Below are positions 6,102-12,614 of a stretch of DNA of 16,736 nt, in pieces. The stretch spans positions 1-16,736 of the forward strand of contig CAYPAU010000016.1 of NCBI GenBank assembly GCA_964408825.1, written 5' to 3'. This stretch comes from CAYPAU01 sp964408825. GTDB lineage: Bacteria > Patescibacteriota > Microgenomatia > Levybacterales > UBA12049. The position numbers and the translations under genes are program-made. The notes under the pieces are model-generated. The model was not told where the DNA came from. It saw only the letters and a program-made list of their open reading frames with translations, and searched no databases. How positions within the stretch are numbered: the first letter of the stretch is position 1; each line of letters starts with the position of its first letter.

Positions 6102-7266
6102 ACTTTAACCCGCCGATTACTTTGACCCTCTGAAGAAGACTCTCGTCTTCAAGCACCTTCCCTGTCCCCCGCGCAACACTCGTTAGGGGATCTTCTGATT
6201 TTATTACCGGTATATGGGTTCTCTCGACTATTACTTGTTCAATGCCGGGAAGATTGGATCCGCCGCCGGTCAGAAGTATTCCATGTTCCAATATATCTGT
6301 CGTAAGCTCAGGAGGCGCATCCTCTATCACACCGGAAATTGCATCTACAATTTCCGAAACAATAGGCGCTAAGGCCTCGCGGATCTCAACTTCTGTTACT
6401 TTCAGACTTTTAGGCAGTCCTGTCTCAATATCCATCCCTCTTACAATCGCAACCCTATCCCTATTTTTTTCAATTTCTGATTTTGATATTTCTTTCTCTT
6501 CAATTTTTTCGGCCAAAGGATGATCGTCCTTTAGACGAGATTTTTCTTCTTTCAATTTTGAATTTTGAACTTTGAATTTTGAACTCTCTGTGGCGCTTCC
6601 AATCCTAATTTTTATGTCCTCCGCGGTCTTTTCTCCCAAGAGTAAACCATGTCGAAGTCTTATATAATGCAAAATAGCCCGATCCATCTCATCTCCTGCC
6701 GATAAAATTGACTTACTTAACACAATTCCCCCCAAAGAAATTAATGCAATCTCGGTCGTTCCCCCTCCTATATCGACAATCATCGACCCGGTTGAAGAGA
6801 AGACAGATACGCCCTCACCAATGGCCGCCGCCATCGGTTCCTCGATCAAAAAGGCTTCTCTTGCTCCCGCGTTTAACGCGGCCTCCCAGACTGCCCGTCT
6901 TTGAACCTCGGTCACGGCCGATGGAATTCCAATGACAACCTTTGGTTTTGAAAGCCCCACCGGTAGAATGTTTCCGACCTCGTGAATCGAGGCAATGTAA
7001 TATGAAATCATCGAGGATGTTGCGTCAAAATCTGCGATGACACCACCGCGAAGAGGCTTGATTGTCAGTATATTCGGCGGTGTTTTTCCAAGCATCTTTT
7101 TGGCCTCCGTCCCTATTGCTATAACCTTTTTTGTCTTTTTATGCATGGCGACCACAGATGGCTCTCTTATCGCAATTCCCTTGCCCTTAACCCAGACCAG
7201 AGTATTTGAAGTCCCCAAATCTATACCGATGTCGTATGAAAAAAGAGAAAAAAGTTTATTCAACAT
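6100..7266 (-). CDS. mreB: Rod shape-determining protein MreB, with internal insertion
   Basis: A bacterial actin that forms membrane-bound filaments and guides cell-wall elongation. The actin-fold motifs are present: phosphate 1 DLGTSNT (16-22), IPSAVTEVQRRAV (114-126), IEEPMAAAIG (141-150), phosphate 2 DIGGGTTEIA (165-174) and the adenosine motif LTGGGSNLPG (332-341). At 388 aa it is about 40-45 residues longer than usual. The excess lies at about 226-275, between AEDIKIRIGSA and VRGMDIETGLPKSLKV, is Lys/Glu-rich (KFKVQNSKLKEE), and is encoded partly by TTTTGAATTTTGAAC-type repeat DNA. The frame stays intact and all motifs remain, so the protein is probably functional. It is the first gene of the mre group. 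The upstream region is AT-rich with no clear promoter. Confidence 0.97.
   Translation of the reverse strand: MLNKLFSLFSYDIGIDLGTSNTLVWVKGKGIAIREPSVVAMHKKTKKVIAIGTEAKKMLGKTPPNILTIKPLRGGVIADFDATSSMISYYIASIHEVGNILPVGLSKPKVVIGIPSAVTEVQRRAVWEAALNAGAREAFLIEEPMAAAIGEGVSVFSSTGSMIVDIGGGTTEIALISLGGIVLSKSILSAGDEMDRAILHYIRLRHGLLLGEKTAEDIKIRIGSATESSKFKVQNSKLKEEKSRLKDDHPLAEKIEEKEISKSEIEKNRDRVAIVRGMDIETGLPKSLKVTEVEIREALAPIVSEIVDAISGVIEDAPPELTTDILEHGILLTGGGSNLPGIEQVIVERTHIPVIKSEDPLTSVARGTGKVLEDESLLQRVKVIGGLK
6553..6590. repeat. AT-rich TTTTGAA repeat inside mreB
   Basis: Successive units TTTTGAA/ACTTTGAA/TTTTGAACT produce the KFKVQNSKLK stretch of MreB on the minus strand. Similar sequence occurs between genes at 7275-7305, 7687-7725 and 10171-10225, and more distantly inside the PBP2 gene at 2818-2855. 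Confidence 0.6.
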
Positions 7267-7274
7267 AACCTGAT

Positions 7275-7305
7275 AAATTTGAAATTTTAAATTTTCAATT
7301 TTAAA
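7275..7305. repeat. AT-rich intergenic repeat, inverted copy of 10199-10222
   Basis: A 23-bp stretch here (beginning ATTTGAAATTT and ending TTTTCAAT) equals the reverse complement of 10199-10221 with one mismatch. It lies directly upstream of mreB. The low complexity makes chance similarity easier, but 22 of 23 matches with related copies nearby suggests a repeat family. Confidence 0.5.
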
Positions 7306-7327
7306 CCAAACACTAAATCCAAATTAT

Positions 7328-7691
7328 TTAAGTACCGGTATTTAACGCTATTTTCGAAAAAATTAATGTTAATTCTTGCGCTTCCTTCCACAATTCTAGA
7401 CATTCTTCTTTTAGTTCAGGGCTGCTTTTGCAAGCATTCTTAACCAGTACTTTGTTTCTTTTGATTCCTTTTTACAAATAAAAATTTTGTTCTTGAAGTC
7501 TTTTTTGGAACTTGCTCCATTTGCCTCAGTATAATTCGCTCCCATACTAGTGCCAGATTTTACTAGTTGGCTGATAATTGGAATAGTTACTACATTTTTG
7601 GGTGCCTTTTTGCAAATTTTGCCGTACGTTCTTCTAAGTCATACTTCTTACTTTTCTTAATGTTTGAAGAATTTATTATTTTAGTTTTCAT
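7328..7691 (-). pseudogene. Four-helix-bundle protein (23S rRNA IVP type), frameshifted
   Basis: No long frame covers this stretch, but the minus strand reads as a decayed four-helix-bundle protein of the TIGR02436 / 23S rRNA intervening-sequence type. From the ATG at 7691 it gives YDLEERTAKFAK. After a frameshift and an apparent loss of about ten residues it gives PKNVVTIPIISQLVKSGTSMGANYTEANGASSKKDF and onward to KETKYWLRMLAKA. After a second one-base shift it gives PELKEECLELWKEAQELTLIFSKIALN and a stop at 7330-7328. The motifs 'Y.LEERT..FA' and 'SGTS.GANY.EA' are hallmarks of the family. At least two lesions make it a pseudogene unless they are sequencing errors. Confidence 0.85.
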
Positions 7692-7725
7692 TTCAAATTT
7701 TAAATTTAAAATTAAAAATTAATTG
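7687..7725. repeat. AT-rich intergenic repeat
   Basis: TTTCAAATTTTAAATTTAAAATTAAAAATTAATT-like sequence, related in reverse complement to 10165-10195 and to the other AT-rich copies. It covers the start of the four-helix-bundle pseudogene. Confidence 0.45.
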
Positions 7726-7745
7726 GTAGTATTCATGATACCATC

Positions 7746-7776
7746 TTGAAAAAAAAATTTCTATGTGAAATAGTAA
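7746..7776 (+). promoter_or_regulatory. Putative promoter of the 7783 gene
   Basis: TTGAAA (7746-7751) and TAGTAA (7771-7776), 19 bp apart, with the ATG 6 nt downstream. The spacing is long and the -10 box weak. It is listed because no Shine-Dalgarno is present and the geometry matches the other leaderless starts. Confidence 0.35.
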
Positions 7777-7782
7777 AATTAC

Positions 7783-9261
7783 ATGGCAGAATTTGCTGAA
7801 TCAGTTGCGCTTCCGCAGAAACCAAGAATTAAGATTCCAAATCCCTTAGCGGCTTTAGCATCAAGACTTAAAGGTAATAAGAGTGATGATACTTTTCAGG
7901 AGGCGACCATTGGAGTCAAAGAAATAGCAAGTGCTCTTTCTGAATTTGACCAGGTACGATCTCTTTTTACAGAGTCGCAAACTCAAACTCCTCCGGAAAG
8001 ACAGAATTGGTCATCCGTCTTGGACGATTTGGAAAATGTCCCCGGAATTGCAAAAGTTGGACAAGTAGATAGCCAGACAGGTCAGGATTTAAGAGCATAT
8101 TTTCTAAGACATAGAAATATCATTCCCGGAAAAGGATCATATGGAGGTTCGGAAATTGAGTGGATTGTGTTGACCAAAGATGGGCCAAGAGTTGTAATAG
8201 ATGGTACAAGTATTATGTCTGATGCGATAGGTTCTGCAGCAAAAAACCCCGATGTATATCTAAAGAATGCCGGCTATGACGGGCACTTCATACGCCTTGG
8301 GGGAAACGGACATACAGTAAAAGTTGAGGACGAGATTCCTGATATTAATTTGGTCGGCGAAACTATCAGGGCAAGCATCCAAGATGCACAAGATGAGAAG
8401 TTGCATGGCAGACAAATTTCAAATTCTGGGTTGACCCCGCCAGAATCGGGGTTGACAACGCCCGAAAATTCTGACACATTAAAAGTAGATATGGAAGGGC
8501 AAGGACCAAAACCGGAAGACCTCGGAGCGACTCCTCCACCCGCCGACACCGATGTTCGATCCGGCTTACCACCGGAAGTCTCAACTCCCACAATGGACGC
8601 CGGAGATGATCCACAAGTCGGCCCTACCGGAGTTATCGGTACCGCATGGGACGCAACCAAAGGACCTGCTCCCGAAAACTGGCCAAATGAACCACCAAAA
8701 ACTCTTGAAGAAGCTCGCAAACTTGAGCAGCAGGAGTGGATAAATGTCATTGATCAGATGGAAGAAGATGTAGAAAATTCCGGCTGGTATTTCGCGAAAT
8801 TTGGGGAGAAAAATGATTCCAAAGGATATGACTCGCGAGTCCTAGTTTTAAGAGCACCCGTATCTCCTGACGGGTCAAAGGGATTCATGGCATTTACCAA
8901 AGATGGAATAATGACATTAGAACCAACGGGCCCGCCTGATGCAAATAGTTTAAGTGATTTTATTGATGCAAGGGCAAAACAATTCGAGGACAATCCGGAA
9001 GGAACAGAAAGGCAGGGATTTTATAATGCTCGTGCGGTTGTTCTTGAAGAGCCTCGCGGCAGGAGATTTAGTTTTGCAACCAAAAAACTAGATTATAGAC
9101 CCGCAACTATAAAGCTGACAATTGCAAAAAGCAAAGAAATTGCGGGCGAGAGAGAAAGACAGGAGAGGCAAAAGATAACTGAAGTTCAAAACAGCATTAC
9201 CACTGCCAGGACAATTACAGATTTTATTAAATCTCCGCCTGCTCCCCAGTCCAGTAGCTAG
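7783..9261 (+). CDS. Unknown two-domain cytoplasmic protein with disordered linker
   Basis: I do not recognise a family. The 492-aa protein has no signal peptide or membrane segment. Residues 76-142 (WSSVLDDLENVPGI, later LTKDGPRVVIDGT) and 319-382 (WINVIDQMEEDVENSG, later FTKDGIMTLEPT) align by eye as a divergent internal duplication: W..V(I/L)D..E, a middle part with KxG and R, then TKDG plus a short strand. Between them, residues about 205-318 are Pro/Gly/Thr/Asp-rich and probably disordered, with a local duplication SGLTPPESGLTTPE. The C-terminal 50 residues are a charged helix (KEIAGERERQERQ). It stands alone, with a 17-nt palindrome starting about 18 nt after the stop. Perhaps it binds protein or nucleic acid, but nothing in it shows a catalytic site. 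Confidence 0.8.
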   Translation: MAEFAESVALPQKPRIKIPNPLAALASRLKGNKSDDTFQEATIGVKEIASALSEFDQVRSLFTESQTQTPPERQNWSSVLDDLENVPGIAKVGQVDSQTGQDLRAYFLRHRNIIPGKGSYGGSEIEWIVLTKDGPRVVIDGTSIMSDAIGSAAKNPDVYLKNAGYDGHFIRLGGNGHTVKVEDEIPDINLVGETIRASIQDAQDEKLHGRQISNSGLTPPESGLTTPENSDTLKVDMEGQGPKPEDLGATPPPADTDVRSGLPPEVSTPTMDAGDDPQVGPTGVIGTAWDATKGPAPENWPNEPPKTLEEARKLEQQEWINVIDQMEEDVENSGWYFAKFGEKNDSKGYDSRVLVLRAPVSPDGSKGFMAFTKDGIMTLEPTGPPDANSLSDFIDARAKQFEDNPEGTERQGFYNARAVVLEEPRGRRFSFATKKLDYRPATIKLTIAKSKEIAGERERQERQKITEVQNSITTARTITDFIKSPPAPQSSS

Positions 9262-9280
9262 CTATAAAAATTACCTTTAT

Positions 9281-9340
9281 CGAGGTTAAACCTCGAAAAT
9301 GTCTCCAAATCAATCTCTTCTCTGTAAAATTTGTCGCTTG
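9281..9340. repeat. Direct repeat, left copy, with CGAGGTT palindrome
   Basis: A 60-bp stretch matching 10010-10069 at about 48 positions, including the unbroken block AAATCAATCTCTTCTCT. It opens with the palindrome CGAGGTT-A-AACCTCG (9281-9295), which extends by one T/A pair on each side. It begins 19 nt after the stop of the 7783 gene. No T-tract follows, so it is not a standard intrinsic terminator. Confidence 0.85.
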
Positions 9341-9374
9341 TTTATTGGTATTATATGGTATTTATTAGTAGTAT

Positions 9375-9400
9375 TTGACATATCTGATTTACTATATAAT
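9375..9400 (+). promoter_or_regulatory. Promoter of the 9408 gene, leaderless type
   Basis: A perfect TATAAT (9395-9400) lies 7 nt before the ATG. A perfect TTGACA (9375-9380) lies upstream, but with only 14 bp between the boxes. The shorter spacer may lower activity, or TAATTA (9397-9402; 16 bp) may be used. Confidence 0.55.
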
Positions 9401-9407
9401 TAAGTAA

Positions 9408-9740
9408 ATGAAGCTTCCCAATCGCAAAAGTGTTGTTATCCCTAAAGAAAAATTGAAAAATTATCTACTTTCTGAAACTCATGCAACGGGGAAATTTAAG
9501 GCAAGATTTTTTAAAAATCTCGGTTTTGATGAAACGAATGTTGGCTTATTTGAAAACTCTATATATAAAATCGTACAAGAACAATCAATAAGACAGAAAT
9601 TGTCATCTGTATATGGAGTTAAATATATTATCAACGGAAAAATCAAAACGCCCAGCGGTGGAGTCATTAAAGTAAGAACGGTTTGGATAATTGAAAAGGG
9701 TCAGAAAATTGCTCGCTTTATAACTTTATATCCTGTATAA
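9408..9740 (+). CDS. DUF6883-like protein, first gene of a two-gene cassette
   Basis: A 110-aa soluble protein. The order MKLPN...VVIPKEKLKNYLLSETHATGKFKARFFKNLGF, then YGVKYIINGKIKTPSGGVIKVRTVWIIEKG and a final RFITLYPV, matches from memory the DUF6883 family, small proteins often found next to DUF4926 genes in bacterial accessory DNA. No biochemical activity is established that I can name. It is followed after 20 nt by the DUF4926-like gene, and both lie between two direct repeats. This layout resembles a toxin-antitoxin or small defence cassette, but that is inference from context. The start is supported by the TATAAT 7 nt upstream. Confidence 0.8.
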   Translation: MKLPNRKSVVIPKEKLKNYLLSETHATGKFKARFFKNLGFDETNVGLFENSIYKIVQEQSIRQKLSSVYGVKYIINGKIKTPSGGVIKVRTVWIIEKGQKIARFITLYPV

Positions 9741-9750
9741 TAATTCGGGT

Positions 9751-9755
9751 AGGAG
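9751..9755 (+). promoter_or_regulatory. Shine-Dalgarno AGGAG of the 9761 gene
   Basis: AGGAG (within GGTAGGAG) is 5 nt before the ATG at 9761. It is the only clear Shine-Dalgarno among the gene starts here and belongs to a downstream gene of a transcript. A TATAAT at 9736-9741 lies just before it and could start a short-leader transcript. Confidence 0.8.
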
Positions 9756-9760
9756 AAAAT

Positions 9761-9991
9761 ATGTTTGAAGAATTAGATACTGTTGTTCTTTCTAATAATA
9801 TAGAAAAATACGGCCTTAAAAGGGATGACGTGGGAACCGTGGTGCATGTTTACAAAAATGGTAAGGCATTCGAGGTTGAGTTTGTAAATGCAGAAGGTAA
9901 AACTATAGCTTTACTTACCTTAACGCCTGATGATATTCGCTGCCTAGCAAGGACTGAAATCCTTCATGTTCGAGGATTTAATACCGCCTAA
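9761..9991 (+). CDS. DUF4926-like protein, second gene of the cassette
   Basis: A 76-aa protein that matches the DUF4926 pattern well: ELDTVVLSNNIEKYGLKRDDVGTVVHVYKNGKAFEVEFV, then TIALLTLTPDDIR and the C-terminal EILHVRGF. The family is a small SH3-like or beta-barrel domain of unknown activity, often paired with DUF6883 or with toxin-like genes. It starts 20 nt after the upstream gene with its own Shine-Dalgarno, so the two are probably made from one mRNA, with this product possibly in excess as an antitoxin would be. The second direct repeat begins 18 nt after its stop. Confidence 0.85.
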   Translation: MFEELDTVVLSNNIEKYGLKRDDVGTVVHVYKNGKAFEVEFVNAEGKTIALLTLTPDDIRCLARTEILHVRGFNTA

Positions 9992-10009
9992 TTCTGAAAA
10001 ATATCTTAT

Positions 10010-10069
10010 CGAGGTTGAACCTCGAAAATGCCCTTAAATCAATCTCTTCTCTTTGAAATTTGACATTGG
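10010..10069. repeat. Direct repeat, right copy, with CGAGGTT palindrome
   Basis: Partner of 9281-9340, in the same orientation and offset by 729 bp. The palindrome CGAGGTT-G-AACCTCG (10010-10024) is kept; only the central base differs. It begins 18 nt after the stop of the 9761 gene, almost the same distance as the left copy from its preceding gene. Confidence 0.85.
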
Positions 10070-10115
10070 TATTTACTGGATATTAAAACCCTCATGCAAG
10101 ATATACCAGTATATT

Positions 10116-10141
10116 GGACATCAGAGAATTCTCTATTGTCC
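10116..10141. repeat. Nested palindrome, possible operator or hairpin
   Basis: GGACA (10116-10120) and TGTCC (10137-10141) enclose the perfect 12-bp palindrome AGAGAATTCTCT (10123-10134). Just upstream, TACTGG (10074-10079) and CCAGTA (10106-10111) form another inverted pair. It lies about 100 bp before the ligase gene. It could be an operator or a leader hairpin, but no protein can be named. Confidence 0.6.
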
Positions 10142-10170
10142 GAAGATTTCCAATGTGATAGCATTAAATT

Positions 10171-10225
10171 AATTTTCAATTTTTAATTTTAATTTTTCAT
10201 TGAAAATTTTAAATTTCAAATTTGA
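10171..10225. repeat. AT-rich repeat with inverted arms before the ligase gene
   Basis: AATTTTCAAT (10171-10180) and ATTGAAAATT (10199-10208) form a perfect 10-bp inverted pair. The following TTAAATTTCAAATTTG is shared in inverted orientation with 7275-7305. It ends close to the ligase start at 10238, where no good -10 box or Shine-Dalgarno is visible. Confidence 0.55.
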
Positions 10226-10237
10226 ATTTCCTAATTA

Positions 10238-12607
10238 ATGAAATTAATAAACATCTGCAATAAGGTTATCGAGTTTTCCTTCTATGCCCTTTTTCTTTTG
10301 ATTCCTCTGGTTCTCGCCGGAGACACATCTGAGCTTTTTGAGTTCAATAAAATGTGGCTTGCCTTCGGACTTGGTATAATAATTGCGGTCTCCTGGGGAG
10401 TAAAATCGCTTCTCTTAGGCGGAATAAAAATCCAAAAAACTCTATTCGATATTCCGATCCTTCTTTTCCTCACTTCGCAAATTCTATCAACTCTCTTCTC
10501 ATGGGATAAGCATGTCTCCATATGGGGATACTATTCAAGGTTCAACGGCGGACTTTTATCGACAATTCTTTACATCTTCCTCTACTATGCTTTTGTCAGT
10601 AATCTTTCAAGTTTTGGCCAATCGGCAAAAGGTTTCGCCGCCCGTATAGTCAAAGGCCATAGTCAACCCCGATTTAATCGGGTTAAGCCGTTTGACGAAA
10701 ACCAAACCGATACGAGCATCGCAACCCACACCGTAAGACGAATTTTAAACATTAGCCTAATTGCGGGCTTGATTGTCTCTCTTTGGGGCATCCCCTCTCA
10801 TTTCGGCTACGATCCGACCTGCCTTATCTTCCGCGGAAATTTTGATGTCTCATGCTGGTCTGAGGATTTTCAGCCAAAAGTCAGAATATTCTCAACCTTA
10901 GGACAGCCGGATTGGCTTGCTGCTTACATGGCAATTTTAATCCCGGTCTCAGCAGCTTTTTTTATAGAAAGAGCAAGGGAAAAACTCAGCAAAAAAATTA
11001 AAGTTTTAAAGTTTGATCTCCCAAGACCCAGCCTATCTAGCATTTATTATCTAATATCTTTTATCTTATTTTATGTCTCCCTTCTCTATTCAGGTTCAAG
11101 GTCCGGTTTTCTGGCCGTCTGGATATCTTTGGCCATTCTTTTTGGCGGATCATTCTGGATTTACAGAAAAAAATTAAACCTTTTTCCTACGATAATCTTG
11201 GTCGGAGTTTTGCTAATTTCTACTTTTTTCATAGGATCGCCCTTTAATTTCCTAAACAAATTTTCTTATGGAAGTCTTAAGACTGCTGTAAGTCCTCCCC
11301 CGCCCCCTTCCCAACCAAAAGTTGAGAAACCTGCTCCCTTTCATACCGGAGAGCTTGGAGGAACCGACTCGGGAAGGATACGGCTTCTTGTCTGGCAGGG
11401 CGCAATAAACGCATGGAAAAATAATCCACTTTTCGGAACAGGGGTTGAAACTTTTGCATTCGCGTATTATAAATATAAATCTCCCGAGCATAATTTAACG
11501 TCCGAGTGGAATTTTCTCTATAACAAGGCGCACAACGAATTTTTAAACCTCCTTGCAACGAGCGGTATTTTTGGCCTCGGAACTTATATTTTGATGATAG
11601 GCTGGTTTTTGTGGAAATCGATTAAAAACGTGCTGAAAGATGAAGATGGAAAATGGAAAATGGAAAATGGAAAATTTCTGGTTCTCGCCTTTCTTGCTTC
11701 ATATTCCACGATATCTGTAACCAATTTTTTCGGCTTCTCAGTCGTAATAGTCAATGTTTATTTGTTTCTGGTCCCTGCTTTCTTTTTGGCTCTATCAAAT
11801 TTGATAGATTTTGAAAAGTATTTGGCAATTCCCAAGGTACAAAAATCCGAAGGGCAACCGTCGCCTTTTCAATGGGTTGCGGTTTCAGTGATAACTCTTT
11901 TTGGTCTTTATCTTATCTATAGTCTTCTTGTCTTCTGGAATGCAGACAAGGCTTACGGCTACGGAAATAATCTAAATAAAGCAGGCTACCCTCAGGAGGC
12001 TTTCCCTTATCTTCAAAAAGCAGTCCAGGCCCGTCCGGGTGAACCTGTCTTTAGAGACGAGTTTGCCGTAAACAATGCGGTTTTGGCAGTTTCAATACTT
12101 TCTTCTCCCCAGAATAAAAACGCCACCGAATCATCCAGTACTGCCCTCTCCTTGTCTCAGGAGGCCATCACCCAAAACAATCAGATAACTTCTTCGTATC
12201 CTAATAATTTTGTTTTCCTAAAAAGCAGAATCAGAATTTTTTATACACTCGCCCAAATTGATCCCAATATGCTTGGGGAGGCGCTCGATGCTGCCCGGCG
12301 CGCCCAAGCTCTTTCTCCAAATGATGCGAGTATTAATTATAATTTAGGAGTAATTGAGGGACAAAACGGCAATATAGACGAGGGAATAAAAGTCTTGGAG
12401 GGAACTATAAAAATGAAACCCAACTATAGAGACCCAAGATATGCACTGGGGCTTTTCTATTATCAAAAGGCTCTTGATAAAAACGGGAAAGTGGTAGACA
12501 GAAGCTATCTTGAAAAAGCAAAGGAACAAATGAAGTATATCTTAAATTACATAGCTTCAAACGACGGTCAGGCACAAGATACCCTAAAAACTTTCGAGGA
12601 AAAGTAA
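10238..12607 (+). CDS. O-antigen ligase/polymerase-like membrane protein with TPRs
   Basis: A 789-aa integral membrane protein of the O-antigen ligase (Wzy_C, PF04932) type, which transfers or polymerises lipid-linked glycans on the outer face of the membrane. Many hydrophobic segments span residues 10-565. The conserved part includes SGSRSGFLAVW (285-295), the external loop with RLLVWQGAINAWKNNPLFGTGVETF (382-406) and KAHNEFLNLLATSGIFGLG (430-448), whose His432 is the family's key position. A soluble C-terminal part (about 566-789) has TPR helices (YPQEAFPYLQKAVQARP; NYNLGVIEGQNGNIDEGIKVLEGTIKMKP). Residues about 139-168 are a repeat-derived insertion in a loop, and GKWKMENGKF (471-480) comes from a heptanucleotide repeat. 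The acceptor (surface glycan or protein/pilin) cannot be told. The next gene starts 7 nt after its stop. Confidence 0.88.
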   Translation: MKLINICNKVIEFSFYALFLLIPLVLAGDTSELFEFNKMWLAFGLGIIIAVSWGVKSLLLGGIKIQKTLFDIPILLFLTSQILSTLFSWDKHVSIWGYYSRFNGGLLSTILYIFLYYAFVSNLSSFGQSAKGFAARIVKGHSQPRFNRVKPFDENQTDTSIATHTVRRILNISLIAGLIVSLWGIPSHFGYDPTCLIFRGNFDVSCWSEDFQPKVRIFSTLGQPDWLAAYMAILIPVSAAFFIERAREKLSKKIKVLKFDLPRPSLSSIYYLISFILFYVSLLYSGSRSGFLAVWISLAILFGGSFWIYRKKLNLFPTIILVGVLLISTFFIGSPFNFLNKFSYGSLKTAVSPPPPPSQPKVEKPAPFHTGELGGTDSGRIRLLVWQGAINAWKNNPLFGTGVETFAFAYYKYKSPEHNLTSEWNFLYNKAHNEFLNLLATSGIFGLGTYILMIGWFLWKSIKNVLKDEDGKWKMENGKFLVLAFLASYSTISVTNFFGFSVVIVNVYLFLVPAFFLALSNLIDFEKYLAIPKVQKSEGQPSPFQWVAVSVITLFGLYLIYSLLVFWNADKAYGYGNNLNKAGYPQEAFPYLQKAVQARPGEPVFRDEFAVNNAVLAVSILSSPQNKNATESSSTALSLSQEAITQNNQITSSYPNNFVFLKSRIRIFYTLAQIDPNMLGEALDAARRAQALSPNDASINYNLGVIEGQNGNIDEGIKVLEGTIKMKPNYRDPRYALGLFYYQKALDKNGKVVDRSYLEKAKEQMKYILNYIASNDGQAQDTLKTFEEK
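10668..10682. repeat. CCCGATT-T-AATCGGG palindrome inside the ligase gene
   Basis: A perfect 15-nt palindrome within a GC-richer stretch (about 10631-10740) that encodes the loop peptide SQPRFNRVKPFDENQTD. It looks like an in-frame insertion between two membrane segments. Confidence 0.65.
11646..11673 (+). repeat. Heptanucleotide tandem repeat, four ATGGAAA units
   Basis: Four exact copies of ATGGAAA within the ligase gene, encoding DGKWKMENGKF in a loop between membrane segments. As the unit is not a multiple of three, gain or loss of one unit would shift the frame before the last membrane helices and the TPR domain. Confidence 0.9.
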
Positions 12608-12614
12608 GTAAAAC

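Noticed and set aside
5803..6108. Overlapping 72-76 codon frames on both strands in the GC-rich island
   Set aside because: Several frames are open at once because of the base composition. None has a start signal or family resemblance, and the palindromes explain the sequence better.
8274..8750. 158-codon minus-strand frame inside the 7783 gene
   Set aside because: It is a shadow of the proline-rich linker region, with Ser/Gly/Pro-rich content and no start signal.
9281..9295. attC-like core (GTTAAAC / GTTGAAC fit GTTRRRY)
   Set aside because: The match is a by-product of the palindrome. The paired R'/R'' boxes at proper spacing and an integrase are missing.
9281..9300. Intrinsic terminator after the 7783 gene
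   Set aside because: The palindrome leaves at most a 5-bp stem with a five-base loop and is not followed by a T-run.
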